Of a stretch of DNA of 64,000 bases, positions 11,178 to 22,605 are shown piece after piece. Below the pieces are notes generated by a model. That model did not search any database, was not told the DNA's origin, and saw only the letters and a list, made by a program, of their open reading frames with translations. The translations under genes and the position numbers were made by a program. The stretch is from Capsicum annuum (taxonomy: Eukaryota > Streptophyta > Magnoliopsida > Solanales > Solanaceae), in assembly GCF_002878395.1 (NCBI RefSeq), contig NC_061111.1:23063762-23127761 (forward strand), read 5' to 3'. How positions within the stretch are numbered: the first letter of the stretch is position 1; each line of letters starts with the position of its first letter.

Positions 11178-13636
11178 TGTAAAGCCCCGAGTCTGTACCC
11201 TGGATACTACACAGTGCTAGTGACCCCGAAGGACCACCAGCTAACCCATGTACATACTGAATAATAATAACACTGGAATAATAATATAACAGAGATAAAT
11301 ATAGAAGTTAGGTTATAAACACTATAAGGTTCATAACTAAAAACCAATAGTTATTACTGATAACTGAATACTAAAACAGCTATTTAAAATACTCTAGCCC
11401 GAAAGCCTCTAACTATCTGAACATGGAGTTGATGGGACAAGCCCCTAACTAACTCTGACTACTGAACTACTGATAAACTGAAATAATAATTTTGTCCTCA
11501 AACTATGAGGACTCACTGCTAAGTCTATTTCTGATAGGATAGGCTTCTAAATACCGTTAGGAGCAAATGCATCTTAACCTATGATATAAGACATCATAGC
11601 GCAAATAAAAGTATACGTCAGTACTTTGAATGTACTGGTATGCTAAGTGAGGTAGGATAATATGCCTGGGTTCATATGCATGAACAATAACTGACTGAGT
11701 AGCATGACTATACTGAATGAGTGTATATGCATAAATACGTAACTGTAAGTGAGATTATGATAAGACTTGATACTCAATTCTGGTTACTGATTAACTTATA
11801 TCTGAGTTTACTAATACTATATTACTGATAATTGAGTGATTATTTCTGGCAATCCTGATTTTGAAGAACTAATCTGAGTTCTATACTGAGATGGATGATT
11901 GTCTCTAACATTCCTAAATTTGTAGAACTGAACTGAGTTCTATACTGAAACTGAACCCAAAACTATTGGAGGTAGTTATTTAATCGACATGCCCCTCTCT
12001 GAATGGATTGCGGTCCAACCTGTAATCCCATCTAGAAGGGTGTCAGTACCATGCCATTGGTAAACATAAGCTGTGAGTTAACCCTCCCTAATAGGAAGCA
12101 CTTTCATCAACCCTCGCCTATAGGAAAACTTATGTGAGATGTATCAAATCTATTCTGGCAGGAAGATATCTCAACCTACGCTGGCTACGTAGTTATGTAA
12201 TGCAGGGATTGCAAATAAGGGTCAAACCCTATATTGGCAGGAATACCCCCATCCCTGGGTTCGTTCTGTGCTAATTCCTACTGCTAACTGAATATACACG
12301 GAATGAATTTCTAGAGTGCACTAGGCTTGACTAAACTATTACTGATCATGATATTTAACTAAATTGGATTAGGTTCACTGAGTTATGTTAACTGACAGAA
12401 TACTAATGAGTTCTGAACTGAATACTAAACTGATACTGTGATTGATTACTGAGTACTACTGTTCGTGAAACAACTAAAACTATTCTTAAAATACTATAGC
12501 TCTAGGTAAACAACTAGTATTTTAGGCATTGAATACCCCTAGGACTCAATAGCATGAAAGTAAAACATTGCATGGCTTTAGTAGCATAATAGCACTTCCA
12601 TACTAATAATGCATTTATTTAGACATCTTTTCAAGAACTTGATGTACATGAGCTTGTGCATGAATGAAATCACATAATAACATGTCATGCTTGTACTAGT
12701 CAGTTATCATAACATTTTTCAAACAAGCAGGGATCATGGTTATTTCACATATCAATTAACATGTAATAATGTCATGGATACTACATTCAACTTGTAATTC
12801 AATAGTTCAACATGAATTTTACATAATTCAACCCACAATTAACTAGTTTTCATAAAACTGGTGATAAATCATGAAATTGAAAACCCATTTAATATCATAA
12901 TCAAGATTACATTAAATTCTAACAAGAAATCTATGAAATCAATTAATTTGCTATTAAAAGAGTTTCTTAAACTCCAAGGGTAGGAGGAAACCCTTGGATA
13001 AACACTTCACATGCCTTAGTGCTTGAATTAATGGAGGTTGATGGTGAGTTCTTGAATCTTGAATTTGAAATTAGATCTCCTAGGGTTTTTGTTCTTGACT
13101 AATTTGAGAGAGAATGAGTAAAATTTTCTTATTAAGGGATAAATTTCATGTTTTTGCGGCTGAACATACGTGGGAAAATGACCTAAATAACCTTAAGGAT
13201 GCAGAGTTTTAATGACTGAAAACTAACCCAGTGATGCGCAGCCCGATGTGCCACATCGATGGGGTTGATGCTATGGCCGACACACCATATTGAGTCCACA
13301 TTAGTTCACTAAAAATTGGCACTGGGAGATGGGAAAAATATTTATCAACGTGATAGGCGATGCGGCGCATTGATATCGCATTGATCTACTAGTTTAGACT
13401 TCCAAACGTATTGTAAATGATGTTTGATAAATCTGAAACTTGTTCGAGAACACCTACTGACTTGCCTGATCATGATTAAACCTAACAATTGACACTTTAA
13501 GGTAATAAGGGTCATGAAATGAGATCGCCAACTTAAGAGGTTAAAATTATTACACTTCGATGAAATTTTCTAACTATGGGACCTCTTATCAAGCTATAAG
13601 GGCTGAGTTAAGCTTAGAATTTTATGGGATGTTACA
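11178..13636 (-). repeat. LTR2, 5' LTR of Ty3 copy B
   Basis: It is bounded by TGTAA at 11178 and GTTACA at 13636, and aligns with LTR1 along its whole length, with many substitutions. A CpG-bearing stretch lies at about 13225-13400. The flank beyond 13636 has no polypurine tract but begins inside a DUF1985 exon, so this is the outer end of the chain. Copy B is therefore inserted in a DUF1985 gene. Confidence 0.92.
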
Positions 13637-15245
13637 CTTGATTAGAGGGAATAAGCTGAGCGAGGAGTATAATTTTAAGTGTTGTTTACTGTGGTTCTTC
13701 CACACCATGTTTTTTGTAAAAGATTCAATAAAGGTTGTCGACATAAAAATGATTCGAATGGTCAGTTCTATAAGTTACTTTGAGAGTTATCCGTGGGGAA
13801 AAAATACAATTCAATTGACCATGGACTATCTGAAGAAGAAAAGTAACCTAAAGAAGTAGAGGGAGTATTTGATGAGAAGAAGAAGGCATCCTATTCTCTA
13901 TTCGAATTTCCTTGGGAATTTATGGTATCTACCATCAACCTTTTAGTGAGATTATTATTGATTTTTATTTTATTTATACTCTGTCATAGACTCTAAGTCA
14001 TTTTTTTTACCATTGTACTATTTATAGATTTGGATCTATGAGGCCTTTCCTCATCTTGGAAAATTTGCTGAAAAAAATCAATGGATGAGCCCTTTTCCAT
14101 TCCCCGCATGCTTAAATGGCACATTACAAAAAGTGACAAGATAATCGAAGGCGATCCATTGAAGTATAAAGGAAAAGTTATTGAGGTATGAACTTATTTT
14201 TTTATTATGTAATAATACTACTGTTGTATCGAATGTTATGTAATTGTTAATTTATTTTATGTAGAACGTGTACCCATACATTATTCCCATTGTTCATGAG
14301 ACAAAGATGAATTACATATTTATATTTAATCCATATACGGATGAGGTGAAGAACAACATCCTCGATGGCTTGAATAAAAATTTACAGAGGGTGACTATCC
14401 TTATTTCAAATGTGGACAGTGATGATGACGGGAATTTGGGCAGTAACCCCATTGGAGTATGCATTGGTGATGATGTTTATCTGACCACCTCAAAAGTTAT
14501 AGTGGTCACCTCTATCGATGGGGATTTTCGTAAGTGTGCTGCTATGCTCGAGGAAGCGGTGTTGTATATTGCTTCCTATATCAAAGAGAAAAGACTGAAT
14601 AAAAAGGAAAAAAATGAGCAACAACATGAGAAGAAGAGGAATAAAGAAGAAGAAAAAATGAGCAAAATGGATGAGTTGGCGACTGTTGTGGCAGAAGAAA
14701 AAAAAAGAAGAAAATAAGGATGAACAAGAAGAATAAGAAGAAGAAAAAGACATGAAAGAAGACAAAAGCCAAGAAGAAAGTAAAAAGAAGTAGCTGCAGA
14801 AGAAGAAGAATAAGAAGAAACTAAAAAAGAAGCAGCAGCAGATGAAAAAGAAGGCAAGGAAAAAGAAGAAGCTGAATAAATAGTAGCAGTTGATGATGAA
14901 GAAGAAGAAGATGATGAAAAAGAAGAAGCTAAGAAATAAGCAGCAGGTGAAGAAAAAGAAGAAGCCGAGGAAGAAAAGGAAGTTGAGAAAGAAATAGGTG
15001 TTGCAGACGTTGAAAAAGTAGGAGAATGAGGTAAAAAAGATGTAACAGCTGTAGATGTTGAAAACAAAGGAGATGAAGCTAAAGATGGAAAGGAAGAAGC
15101 AGTAGACAAAGAAGACAGAGAAGTCAGAAAAAAAGAAAAAAAAGAAGAAAACTAAGAAGCAGACACAAAAGATGTGGTCATAGATATCATTTATGAAATC
15201 AATAATAACATTTGTGTTGATGAGGAAAATGGGGAAAAAGATATT
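13637..15245 (+). pseudogene. DUF1985 gene remnant, 5'-truncated by LTR2
   Basis: The reading frame resumes mid-domain directly after LTR2 (CCLLWFFHTMFF). It passes a stop at 13857-13859 and a frameshift to ASYSLFEFPWEFM, the DUF1985 signature segment. An intron with GT at about 13924 and AG at about 14028 leads to IWIYEAFPHLGKFAEK and, after another frameshift, MLKWHITKSDKII and KYKGKVIE. A second intron (about 14187-14264, ending TTTTATGTAG) leads to NVYPYIIPIVHETKMNY. The 149-codon stretch 14268-14717 follows and ends in a Lys/Glu-rich tail, with DVVIDIIYEINNNI near the end. The same family recurs at 42.8 and 47.2 kb. DUF1985 proteins commonly accompany Ulp1 genes in plant MULE-type repeats (family knowledge). 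Confidence 0.78.
14590..15160 (+). repeat. Purine-rich GAA/GAAAAA low-complexity tract
   Basis: A long G/A-only stretch encodes Lys/Glu runs in the DUF1985 remnant. Its complement gives several Ser/Phe-rich open frames that are not genes. Confidence 0.85.
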
Positions 15246-15299
15246 TGAATACTAATATTGTTAATGTTTAAGATCTTTTTATCTGATAAATAAGGTAGT

Positions 15300-15415
15300 T
15301 AAATGATCAGTTGTTAGGATATGATAAATATGTTTTTTTTATTTTATGAAACAAGGGAGTTGACTGATCAGTTGTTAGGATATGACAAATATTTTTTTAT
15401 TTTATGAAAGTTGTT
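15300..15415. repeat. 61-bp tandem duplication
   Basis: GATCAGTTGTTAGGATATGA occurs at 15305 and again at 15366, with AT-rich flanks repeated. No gene is seen from 15246 to 15670 apart from this. Confidence 0.8.
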
Positions 15416-15670
15416 ATGATTCTGCACTTAATTTGTTTTCATCACTATATTGTTGCATGGAATTTGAATATGCACTATGTTGTCATAACTAATACAGTGT
15501 ATGGTTAACATCATAGAATTCATATTTAATCTTTCGTATACTGCTACCGTAATCTATCATTACCATGCTACTCGATTTTAAGTTGATGTATAGTTTGATC
15601 AACTATGATTGTATGAAAAACAGTACTTAGATTATAGAAAAATAGAAATATTTTTATTTATTCAATCTCA

Positions 15671-16220
15671 CTACGTCCATGTTTCACCTTTCCAAACAAT
15701 GAATACTAGCATTATACCACATAACATCATTTGTAGGCCATTCTCCCTTTCTTCAGTCAAAATTAATTTTTTTTTAAGTTGATCCCTCTCTATTTGGGTG
15801 TCTTGTAGAAATACTTTCAATTGACCCCTCTACTCTTCGGCTTCTTTAAACAAAGTCTTGAGGAAATCTCTATTTTTTTCGTATTCTCGGAGCCTTAATA
15901 GTAGATTAAATTTTTTCACACCATGAAAATTTGATGTCCCGAGTCCCAGACTCAACGTTGATGAACTGCTTGGAGGTGATATTTCATCAAGCCATTTAAG
16001 AAACGAGCATGCATCATTATTCTAGAAAAAATTAATAACTACACAATGATTTACTTATTTTTTCTTAAAAAAGACTTACGCGACTCACCTTCTCATTTGC
16101 ACAGTTATAAAATTTGCAACTTGGGTTTGAGTCTGTGCATGACGTGCTCAAGACAACCATTTTTCCACCATGACAAATTGGAGTCTTTTTAGAATTGGAT
16201 GTTTAAGATGCTTGAGACAT
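15671..16220 (-). pseudogene. GRF zinc-finger protein with coiled coil and C-terminal membrane segment (two stops)
   Basis: The ATG at 16220 opens exon 1 (16220-16089), which reads TPICHGGKMVVLSTSCTD and then NPSCKFYNCANEK. This is the GRF zinc-finger pattern, a DNA/RNA-binding module. A GTGAGT donor (16088-16083) and a TTTTTTCTAG acceptor remove a 67-bp intron. Exon 2 (16021-15671) continues in frame with NNDACSFLKWLDEI, a Ser-rich linker, a charged coiled coil (LREYEKNRDFLKTLFKEAEE) and a hydrophobic tail, MLCGIMLVFIVWKG. Codon 6 is TAA (16205-16203) and a TAG follows EAEE, so it is probably dead. Small GRF-plus-TM proteins are common in plant repeat families. Splice sites and frame agree well. 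Confidence 0.78.
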
Positions 16221-16498
16221 AGTAGAATTTTAAAATAAAAATAAAGTGGATGAAATAAAATAATGAGATATGGAGGACTTTATATATGAAGTAAAAAGAA
16301 GTTTTAACATTGAAGGAGCACAAAATCAGTCGTTTGTTACCGTTGGAATAGTAATTATATTTTTGAACTGTTGGTGACACTTGATAGACTTTCATCGATC
16401 ATGACCTATGTCAATCATCAATGAGATATCAAAGTCTACTGTAGACACTTGTAATCGATGGACCCTCAATAATATGTTTAAAACGAAAATAATTTAGT

Positions 16499-17294
16499 AA
16501 AAAATATACTTGTGCTTTGAGGATCCATTGATTCAATTGTTCTACCGTAGACTTACACTTTAGGAAGTGCATTGATTGGTCTCTGGATCATTCATAGATC
16601 GCGTAGATATATGTACAATGGTATAGACCATTACTTGCATGTTTTTAAAAAATGAATAAATAAATTTAAAATAAATATAGTGTGGGTTTCTACACATATG
16701 AAAGAGCATAAACAAGTCACATAATTATATTAGAGCTTATACAAATTAGGGGTGGTGAATTAAAGAGTGTGTGAATGGGTAGAGGTTGAACAAATAATAT
16801 TCTAAGAGTAATATTTGTCAAAGCACAAGTATGTTTTGATTTGGGGATGTTGATTGTATTTGATAACTACCTATTCCACATACTCCTTCAATCACACCCC
16901 AAATCAAAAGAGTACGTGGAATGTGTAGGGGTTGAACAATCAACATCCTCAAATCAAAACATACTTGTGTTTTGGAAAACATTACTCTTGGGATATTGTT
17001 TGTTAAACCTCTATCTATCCACACACTCCTTAATTAACTACTCCTAATTTGTATAAGCTTTAATATAATTATGTGACTTGTTTACACTCATTCATATGTG
17101 TAGAAACCCACACTATATTTATTTTTAATTTATTTATTCATTTTTAAACAACATGCAAGTAACGGTTTATACCAGTGTACATTGATCTACGCGATCTACG
17201 AATGATCCAGAGATCAATCGATGCACTACCAAAAGTGTAAGTCTACGGTACACCAATTGAATCGATGAACCCTCAAAGCACAAGTATATTTTTT
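16499..17294. mobile_element. Foldback element, arms about 390 bp
   Basis: The left arm (16499-16889) and right arm (about 16911-17294) are near-reverse complements from end to end. For example, ATACTTGTGCTTTGAGG at 16505 mirrors CCTCAAAGCACAAGTAT at 17270. The loop is about 20 bp. Further out, the left-flank segment at about 16378-16413 is mirrored at about 18532-18567, beyond the 17296-18513 element. The palindrome was therefore larger, and its right arm was split by that insertion. No coding capacity. Confidence 0.85.
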
Positions 17295-17295
17295 A

Positions 17296-18513
17296 GAGAA
17301 AAGCCATAAAGTCACCCCTAAAGTTGTTTGATTTTTGTAAAAAGACACCTAAACTATACGGGCAACCTATTATCCAACGAAACTAGTTAAGACCATTAAA
17401 AATAACTCATTTTTCAGCCAACACCAGTTACACCAACAAATGTGTATATCACGTACCAATCAACATTTGACACGTGTCATATTAATTTTAATATTTTTTT
17501 TAGAAACTATACTCATATATTTTTAAATAATTTCTTTTCTTTTTCTTTATTTCTTTTCTTCCTTTCTTCTTCACAATTCTTATGAAATTCCTTTACCATG
17601 GTCATCCAAATCCACCATTGCAGCTGCAACAATCATCAATTCCACCGTAAAGTTACCAAATAGTTGTCGAACTACCACTAACTAGTTTATGACTATCAAA
17701 TCCATGTATATTGAAATCTAAATACTCAAACTACAACCAAATGAATTTAAATCTAAATACTCATATTACCACTAAATTAAAATTTGAAATCTGAATTAGA
17801 ATCTTTTCCAACAAAATTTTAATTTTTCCTATTGGGTATATTGTCGGAAAATACCTTCTTGCCGGAAAAAATGGTGGCTAACATACCATCTCTTTGTTAC
17901 CCTTTTTTTTAATCTCCTTATGATTTCAATTCAATCTCAAACTTTTCCAATACTAATTTATACGAAATCACTACTTCGATAAGTCCACTGCTGCTCTAAA
18001 TATTTTGCTGGCCATCATTATAGCAACTTCCAAATCATCGTAATTTTTCTTCCAATATCATTTAAAAATTAAAACATTGCATCTATGATGAATTGAAATT
18101 TGAATTAATAAACAAAAGAATAATGAGGCATTGGGAACAATTCAAGAAGAAAAAAACTTGAACAAATAGAGAAAGAAATAAGATAAAGAGGAAAAAAAAA
18201 CTAAGAAGCTGTTGAAAAATTTGGATAAGACAACTATTTAATGCCACATGGAAATTTTCTATTATCATGGGGGTAAATTTTAAGTTAATTGACAAATAAA
18301 TTACACCTAGTAGCTTTTAATTGGTTATTTAAGTCAACTTTTAATCATTCACGTGCTTCCTATGCGTGTCTACACGTAGAGGCAAAATTTTGATCAAAAT
18401 GGTGCATTTACAATGATTTAAATAAGTTTCATGGGGTAATAGGTCGCCTGTATAGTTTAGGTGTCTTTTTAAAAAAGTCAGACATATTGAGGGAGGACTT
18501 TATGTCTTTTCTC
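17296..18513. mobile_element. Non-autonomous MULE-like element with about 75-bp TIRs and 9-bp TSD
   Basis: The left end GAGAAAAGCCATAAAGTC and the right end, whose complement reads GAGAAAAGACATAAAGTC, extend into inverted repeats that include AAAAAGACACCTAAACTATA. Flanking 9-mers TATTTTTTA (17287-17295) and TAATTTTTA (18514-18522) differ by one base. A 9-bp target duplication is typical of Mutator-like elements. The 1.07-kb centre is AT-rich and has no recognisable gene. Confidence 0.8.
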
Positions 18514-18562
18514 TAATTTTTACATGGGATTGACATGGGTCAACATCGATGACAGTCTATTA

Positions 18563-18855
18563 AATTTAATTATTTCCTTTCAAACCTCCCAAATCATTTG
18601 AGTATGTATTTAAACTTTTTTTAATTTATTTATTTTCTTTCAAAAACTCCAAATCATGTGATTATGTGTTTAAAATATTTTTCATTAAATTATATTCTTT
18701 CAAAACATTCAAATCATGTGATTATGTGTTTAAACTTTTTTTAGTTTAATTATTTTCTTTCAAAACCTCCAATCATGTGATTAGGTGTTTAAAATTTTTG
18801 TAGTTTAATTATTTTCTTTCAAAACCCCCAAATCATGTGATATGTATTTTCTACA
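18563..18855. repeat. Tandem array of about 58-bp units, about 5 copies
   Basis: Each unit contains TTTAATTATTTTCTTTCAAAA, CCAAATCATGTGATTATGTG and TTTAAACTTTTT, in imperfect copies. It lies next to the resumed foldback arm. Confidence 0.85.
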
Positions 18856-19224
18856 AGCTACTGATGGTACATCGATTCATCAGTTGGTGTAGTATAGATC
18901 GAGTTTATTGTCTACAGTAGACTATATATGTGATATGTATTTATTATCAAATATTTTTTACTCTTGAAAATTTGAAAAGTTGATTGTGCAAAATCCCACC
19001 ATTGAAACAGAAGAATAACCAAAAAGAAGGAAATAAAATTTGCAAACCAAAATATTTATATTAATATTTGTTCATTGCACAATTACAGATTTTCAACACC
19101 GACCAGAACAAGCAAAAAAGGAAAAAAAGATGAAACTTTCTAACAATATCCTACCAAGAAATCTTCTTCTGCAATGAACAATACCAAAAACTTATAAACA
19201 TAAATTAAATAAAAACTTAAACTA

Positions 19225-19470
19225 AATTTAGGGGAAGGGTGGGGGTTGCTGTAGTCGGTATCATCCATCCCTAGCCTCTCCAAAATTGCCCTTAGGAAAC
19301 GACCAATACGATGGAGCTCACACTACAAGTGGACATGGTCTTCTCCCAGGCGATGGAAATCAGTCAAAATCGCTCCTCAAGAGTAGGAGATCGTAGTGTC
19401 GAGGGGAAACTCATTTGATCGGGTGTAGGGGAATTCTTTATCCAGGCATGATTTTAGTTTGATGAAGAAG
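19225..19470 (-). pseudogene. Unassigned coding remnant
   Basis: A frame reads FPYTRSNEFPLDTTISYS, then a stop, AILTDFHRLGEDHVHL, another stop, and CELHRIGRFLRAILERLGM and DDTDYSNPHPSPK. Codon-like composition and only two stops over about 80 codons, in an AT-rich region, suggest decayed protein. It lies upstream, in minus sense, of nothing I can link it to, and is followed at 19.9 kb by a mudrA end. I do not recognise the family. Confidence 0.35.
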
Positions 19471-19879
19471 ATGAGGGTTTATGAAGTTTCGGTTTTAGGT
19501 AGAGCTGATGCATACATAGAAATAATCACTATACTTATAGACTCATAGAAGGTTGCATTTCATATTCCCATCCAATTATCAGTCGATGCGTGTGGGAATA
19601 GAAAAGGCTTACCTTGCGTATACTAGTGTTTTTGATGGGAATAGACGTGTTTGCAGGCTTTTAATTTATTGAGAACATGAAATGACAATTTAATGTATTG
19701 ATTGGAGAGATATGGAAGTAAAAAGACCCACATAATATGTATGATGAGTAATCATATAACCATTACAAATATTTAATAGACCGTGTGAAAAATATATTGT
19801 AGAATGATGGTGTCTACCATAGATAAAGCTTTAAGTCGTTTAAAACTAAACGTTAAATTCTACTGAAATGCACATTTAT

Positions 19880-20323
19880 ACCCCCAAAACAGTAGATTTA
19901 CAACTACACAAAAAAAGCCTATCTAATATTTGTTGGCCATGCTACATGTGGTTCTATTGTACCCAAATTTCTTGCATATTGAACACTTATTCATCCTTTT
20001 GTACTTGAATATTTAACTGATGCCCTTAATGTGGTTGACTTTCTTCCTTCTGAGATTGGGATCGTAGGGGGAGGAAACATCTTAGTGTCTTACAAATACT
20101 GTGGCACAGTCCATTCAGACTCTAGAGGGACAACATTAATAGCTTCAAAGTATACGAGGAGGTAAGCTTCAAATTTATAAATTGGCAAAGAGTAATCGTA
20201 GATTGAGTTACCATAATCTTCGCCATCGCCATACTTTGCTTGCAAAGCGGCCATCGCATGTTCGCACGATATTTTTACCAAGTAATATTTCCTACAAGAA
20301 CAACTCCTCTAAAAAATATTGAC
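19880..20323 (-). pseudogene. Mutator-like transposase (mudrA) C-terminus: SWIM and zinc knuckle
   Basis: The minus strand reads RSCSCRKYYLVKISCEHAM, matching the SWIM zinc-finger pattern CXC...CXH of MULE transposases. It continues YGNSIYDYSLPIYKFEAYLL and LESEWTVP, a standard mudrA segment. After a stop at about 20090 and a frameshift, the tail gives CSICKKFGYNRTTC, a CCHC-type knuckle whose His is Asn. The transposase core is missing: the sequence is cut at about 20324 by an LTR. SWIM and knuckle bind DNA/RNA in autonomous elements (family knowledge). Confidence 0.85.
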
Positions 20324-20327
20324 CTTG

Positions 20328-21025
20328 TAATACAAGGATAACCAAGAACACAAGAAAACATACACCAAAATAGTCCACAAGTTGAGGAAACCCGAGACTA
20401 TTTTGGTGACCACTCTCAGATTCGCTACTTATAACAAGAATAGAGATAACAACGAGTATTAACACCTCAAAACAGCTGACCAACAAGTTATATTAGCACA
20501 ATACAATGAATAAAAACAAGTCTAAAACAACTAGAGCCTATGGGTTTTACAACAATACAAGGGAAACCAAAAACTAGAACAAGAAACAAAGATAGATAAT
20601 TAGACACAATGAAGTTGTAATCTTAAGAAAACAAAAATGGTAAATCTTGGAACCTAAACACCACACTCAAGATGCACCTAAATCTTACAATGACACAAGA
20701 GGGTGTCCAAATCTCAAGAACAAAAGGTATCAAGATTTGCAACACACAAAAGAATCCACCCTTCTGCTATGCCCTAATTTCAGTTTTGGAACTCTCTCTC
20801 ACAAGAGGAGTGTTCTTACAATCTCAAACATAAAATAAGTAAATAAAACCTATATTATTCTATTTATACAACATTACAAACAAATAGAGAAATGACAAAA
20901 GAGCCCTCCCATAAATGGGCTCCAAAACCCCCCTTAAGTATACCAAAAAGATAGCTTTGGGCCTCCTTTACACTTGGGCTTGTGCACTCCTTTAAGTGGT
21001 ATTCAAAAATGCTAAAAAGTTTCCA
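20328..21025 (-). repeat. 3' LTR of the gag-only element
   Basis: It aligns with 23729-24361 through ACACCAAAATAGTCCACAAG, CGCTACTTATAACAAGAATA, TCTCTCTCACAAGAGGAGTG and CTCCCATAAATGGGCTCCAA. A minus-strand TATAAATAG box lies at 20860-20868. Confidence 0.88.
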
Positions 21026-21238
21026 TGGTCATGATTATAATTGTATCATCCTCTCCATATTGAGAGGAATTTTCTCACAAATTTATGACCTCACCTCTTT
21101 TAGAGAGGTATCTCACATGGCTGCTCACACGAGCACGTATCTTCTACTTTCTCCTCAACTTGAATCCCAACCACTTTTTGCTCTCCATCTTGAGGCTTGC
21201 CATCAAACTTAGCCGATTCAATCACCACTTCCTCTCTT

Positions 21239-22605
21239 AGGTAGTATAACTTCCCTCCCTTAGGATCATATTACTCCGATTTGGACACTCACTAGCCTTG
21301 TGCCGCCACCCTTGACACTTGAAGCATTAAAACCCTTTGGGATTGGAAATAGAAGTTAATTTACCTTCATACCTTGGAGGATGTTTTTGGATAGCCTTGG
21401 GGATCTCGGGTTGGGTATCCACAATAGAGTTCTCTTTGAGCGCCATCTCCATCTCTAAAGCTGCTTGGAAGATGCCCTCTTTGGTATTGAATTTGTGAAG
21501 CGTCATGCATGTGGAGATGTCCTTGTTTAACCCAACCTTGAAGTACACAATGTCATGAATTACTTGCTCTCCCCGGTGGTCAAGTTTCAACATCAATTGT
21601 TGAAATTCATCATAGTAAGCCATGACACTATTGCTTCCTTGCCTCAAATTGTATAATTTGGCAAGGATCTCATGCCTATAAGTCTCAGGAAAGTACCTTT
21701 GCCGCATAAGGTTCTTCAACCGAAACCAAGGAGGAGGTTGTCCCCGATCACCTCATTCCCAGACTGTTTAACAGACTCCTACCACGTATTAGCATACCCC
21801 TCAAAATGAGCTATCGCATAGCAACTCTTATTTTCCTCGGTAAGGTCATTGATTTTGAATATCTTTTCACAAAAAAACTCCCAAGAAAGATACACTTCGG
21901 GATCACTCTCACCCTTGAATATTGGGAGACTAACTTTGATGGAGTTTATGCCCAATTCTCAATTTTGGTGGCCTTCCCTTATCTCTCGGCCTAGCTTCCC
22001 ATGTCGACCCCTCATTCTTTCTTCCCTCAAGTAAGCATTACCATAGACTCCATAACCTCTATGTAATTCTTCCCTACCATATCCTTCTACACGGTTTGGT
22101 TGGTTTAGGTTACGTGGGTTTGGATTGGGTGGAAACTAAGTTCTTTGGTCTAATAAAGCTTGAATTGGAATGTGAGGCCTTTGGTTAAGTGGAGGGCTCG
22201 GGTTTGGTGTTAGTATTTGGGTTCCAAATGCTTCTTGTTGGACTTGGTGAAGTGAAGGGTAGGTTGGTCTACAAGCTCTCGGCTTTGGGAAGCATTTGGT
22301 GGTTTTCTTGATAGATTGATCATTTGGAGTAACATTTTGGGGGAGATGGTAGTAAAATTGTTTTGATCATGTCCACTCAAGGACACATGATAGTATTGAG
22401 GAGTAAAGGGACAGATTCTTTGGCTTTCCATTCATACCAATCTCCCACTCATAGTAGATACATCCTCTTTCAACGATGTTACATCCGTTTCTAACTTCCC
22501 AAGACTCACTTGCATTCTTTCTAAAGTGCAGTTGAGGCCTTCAATAGAAGCCATGAGGATATTAGTATCATTGTTGACCAAGGTTTGGGAGTTCATTCCC
22601 TCCAT
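21239..22605 (-). pseudogene. Retrotransposon gag-like protein (broken)
   Basis: The likely start is the ATG at 22605 (MEGMNSQTLVNND), then an N-terminal coiled-coil-like stretch (LERMQVSLGKLETDVTSL). After several stops, a 130-codon open block (21719-21327) reads LMRQRYFPETYRHEIL, LYNLRQGSNSVMAYYDEFQQL and GLNKDISTCMTL, a Ty3-type retrotransposon gag domain. No zinc knuckle survives. No pol follows. Confidence 0.78.

Noticed and set aside
13560..13859. 99-codon plus-strand ORF
   Set aside because: It joins the end of LTR2 to part of a DUF1985 exon. It is an artefact of the insertion, and the real remnant is annotated separately.
14490..15109. Ser/Phe-rich minus-strand ORFs of up to 177 codons
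   Set aside because: They are antisense readings of the GAA-rich Lys/Glu-coding tract.
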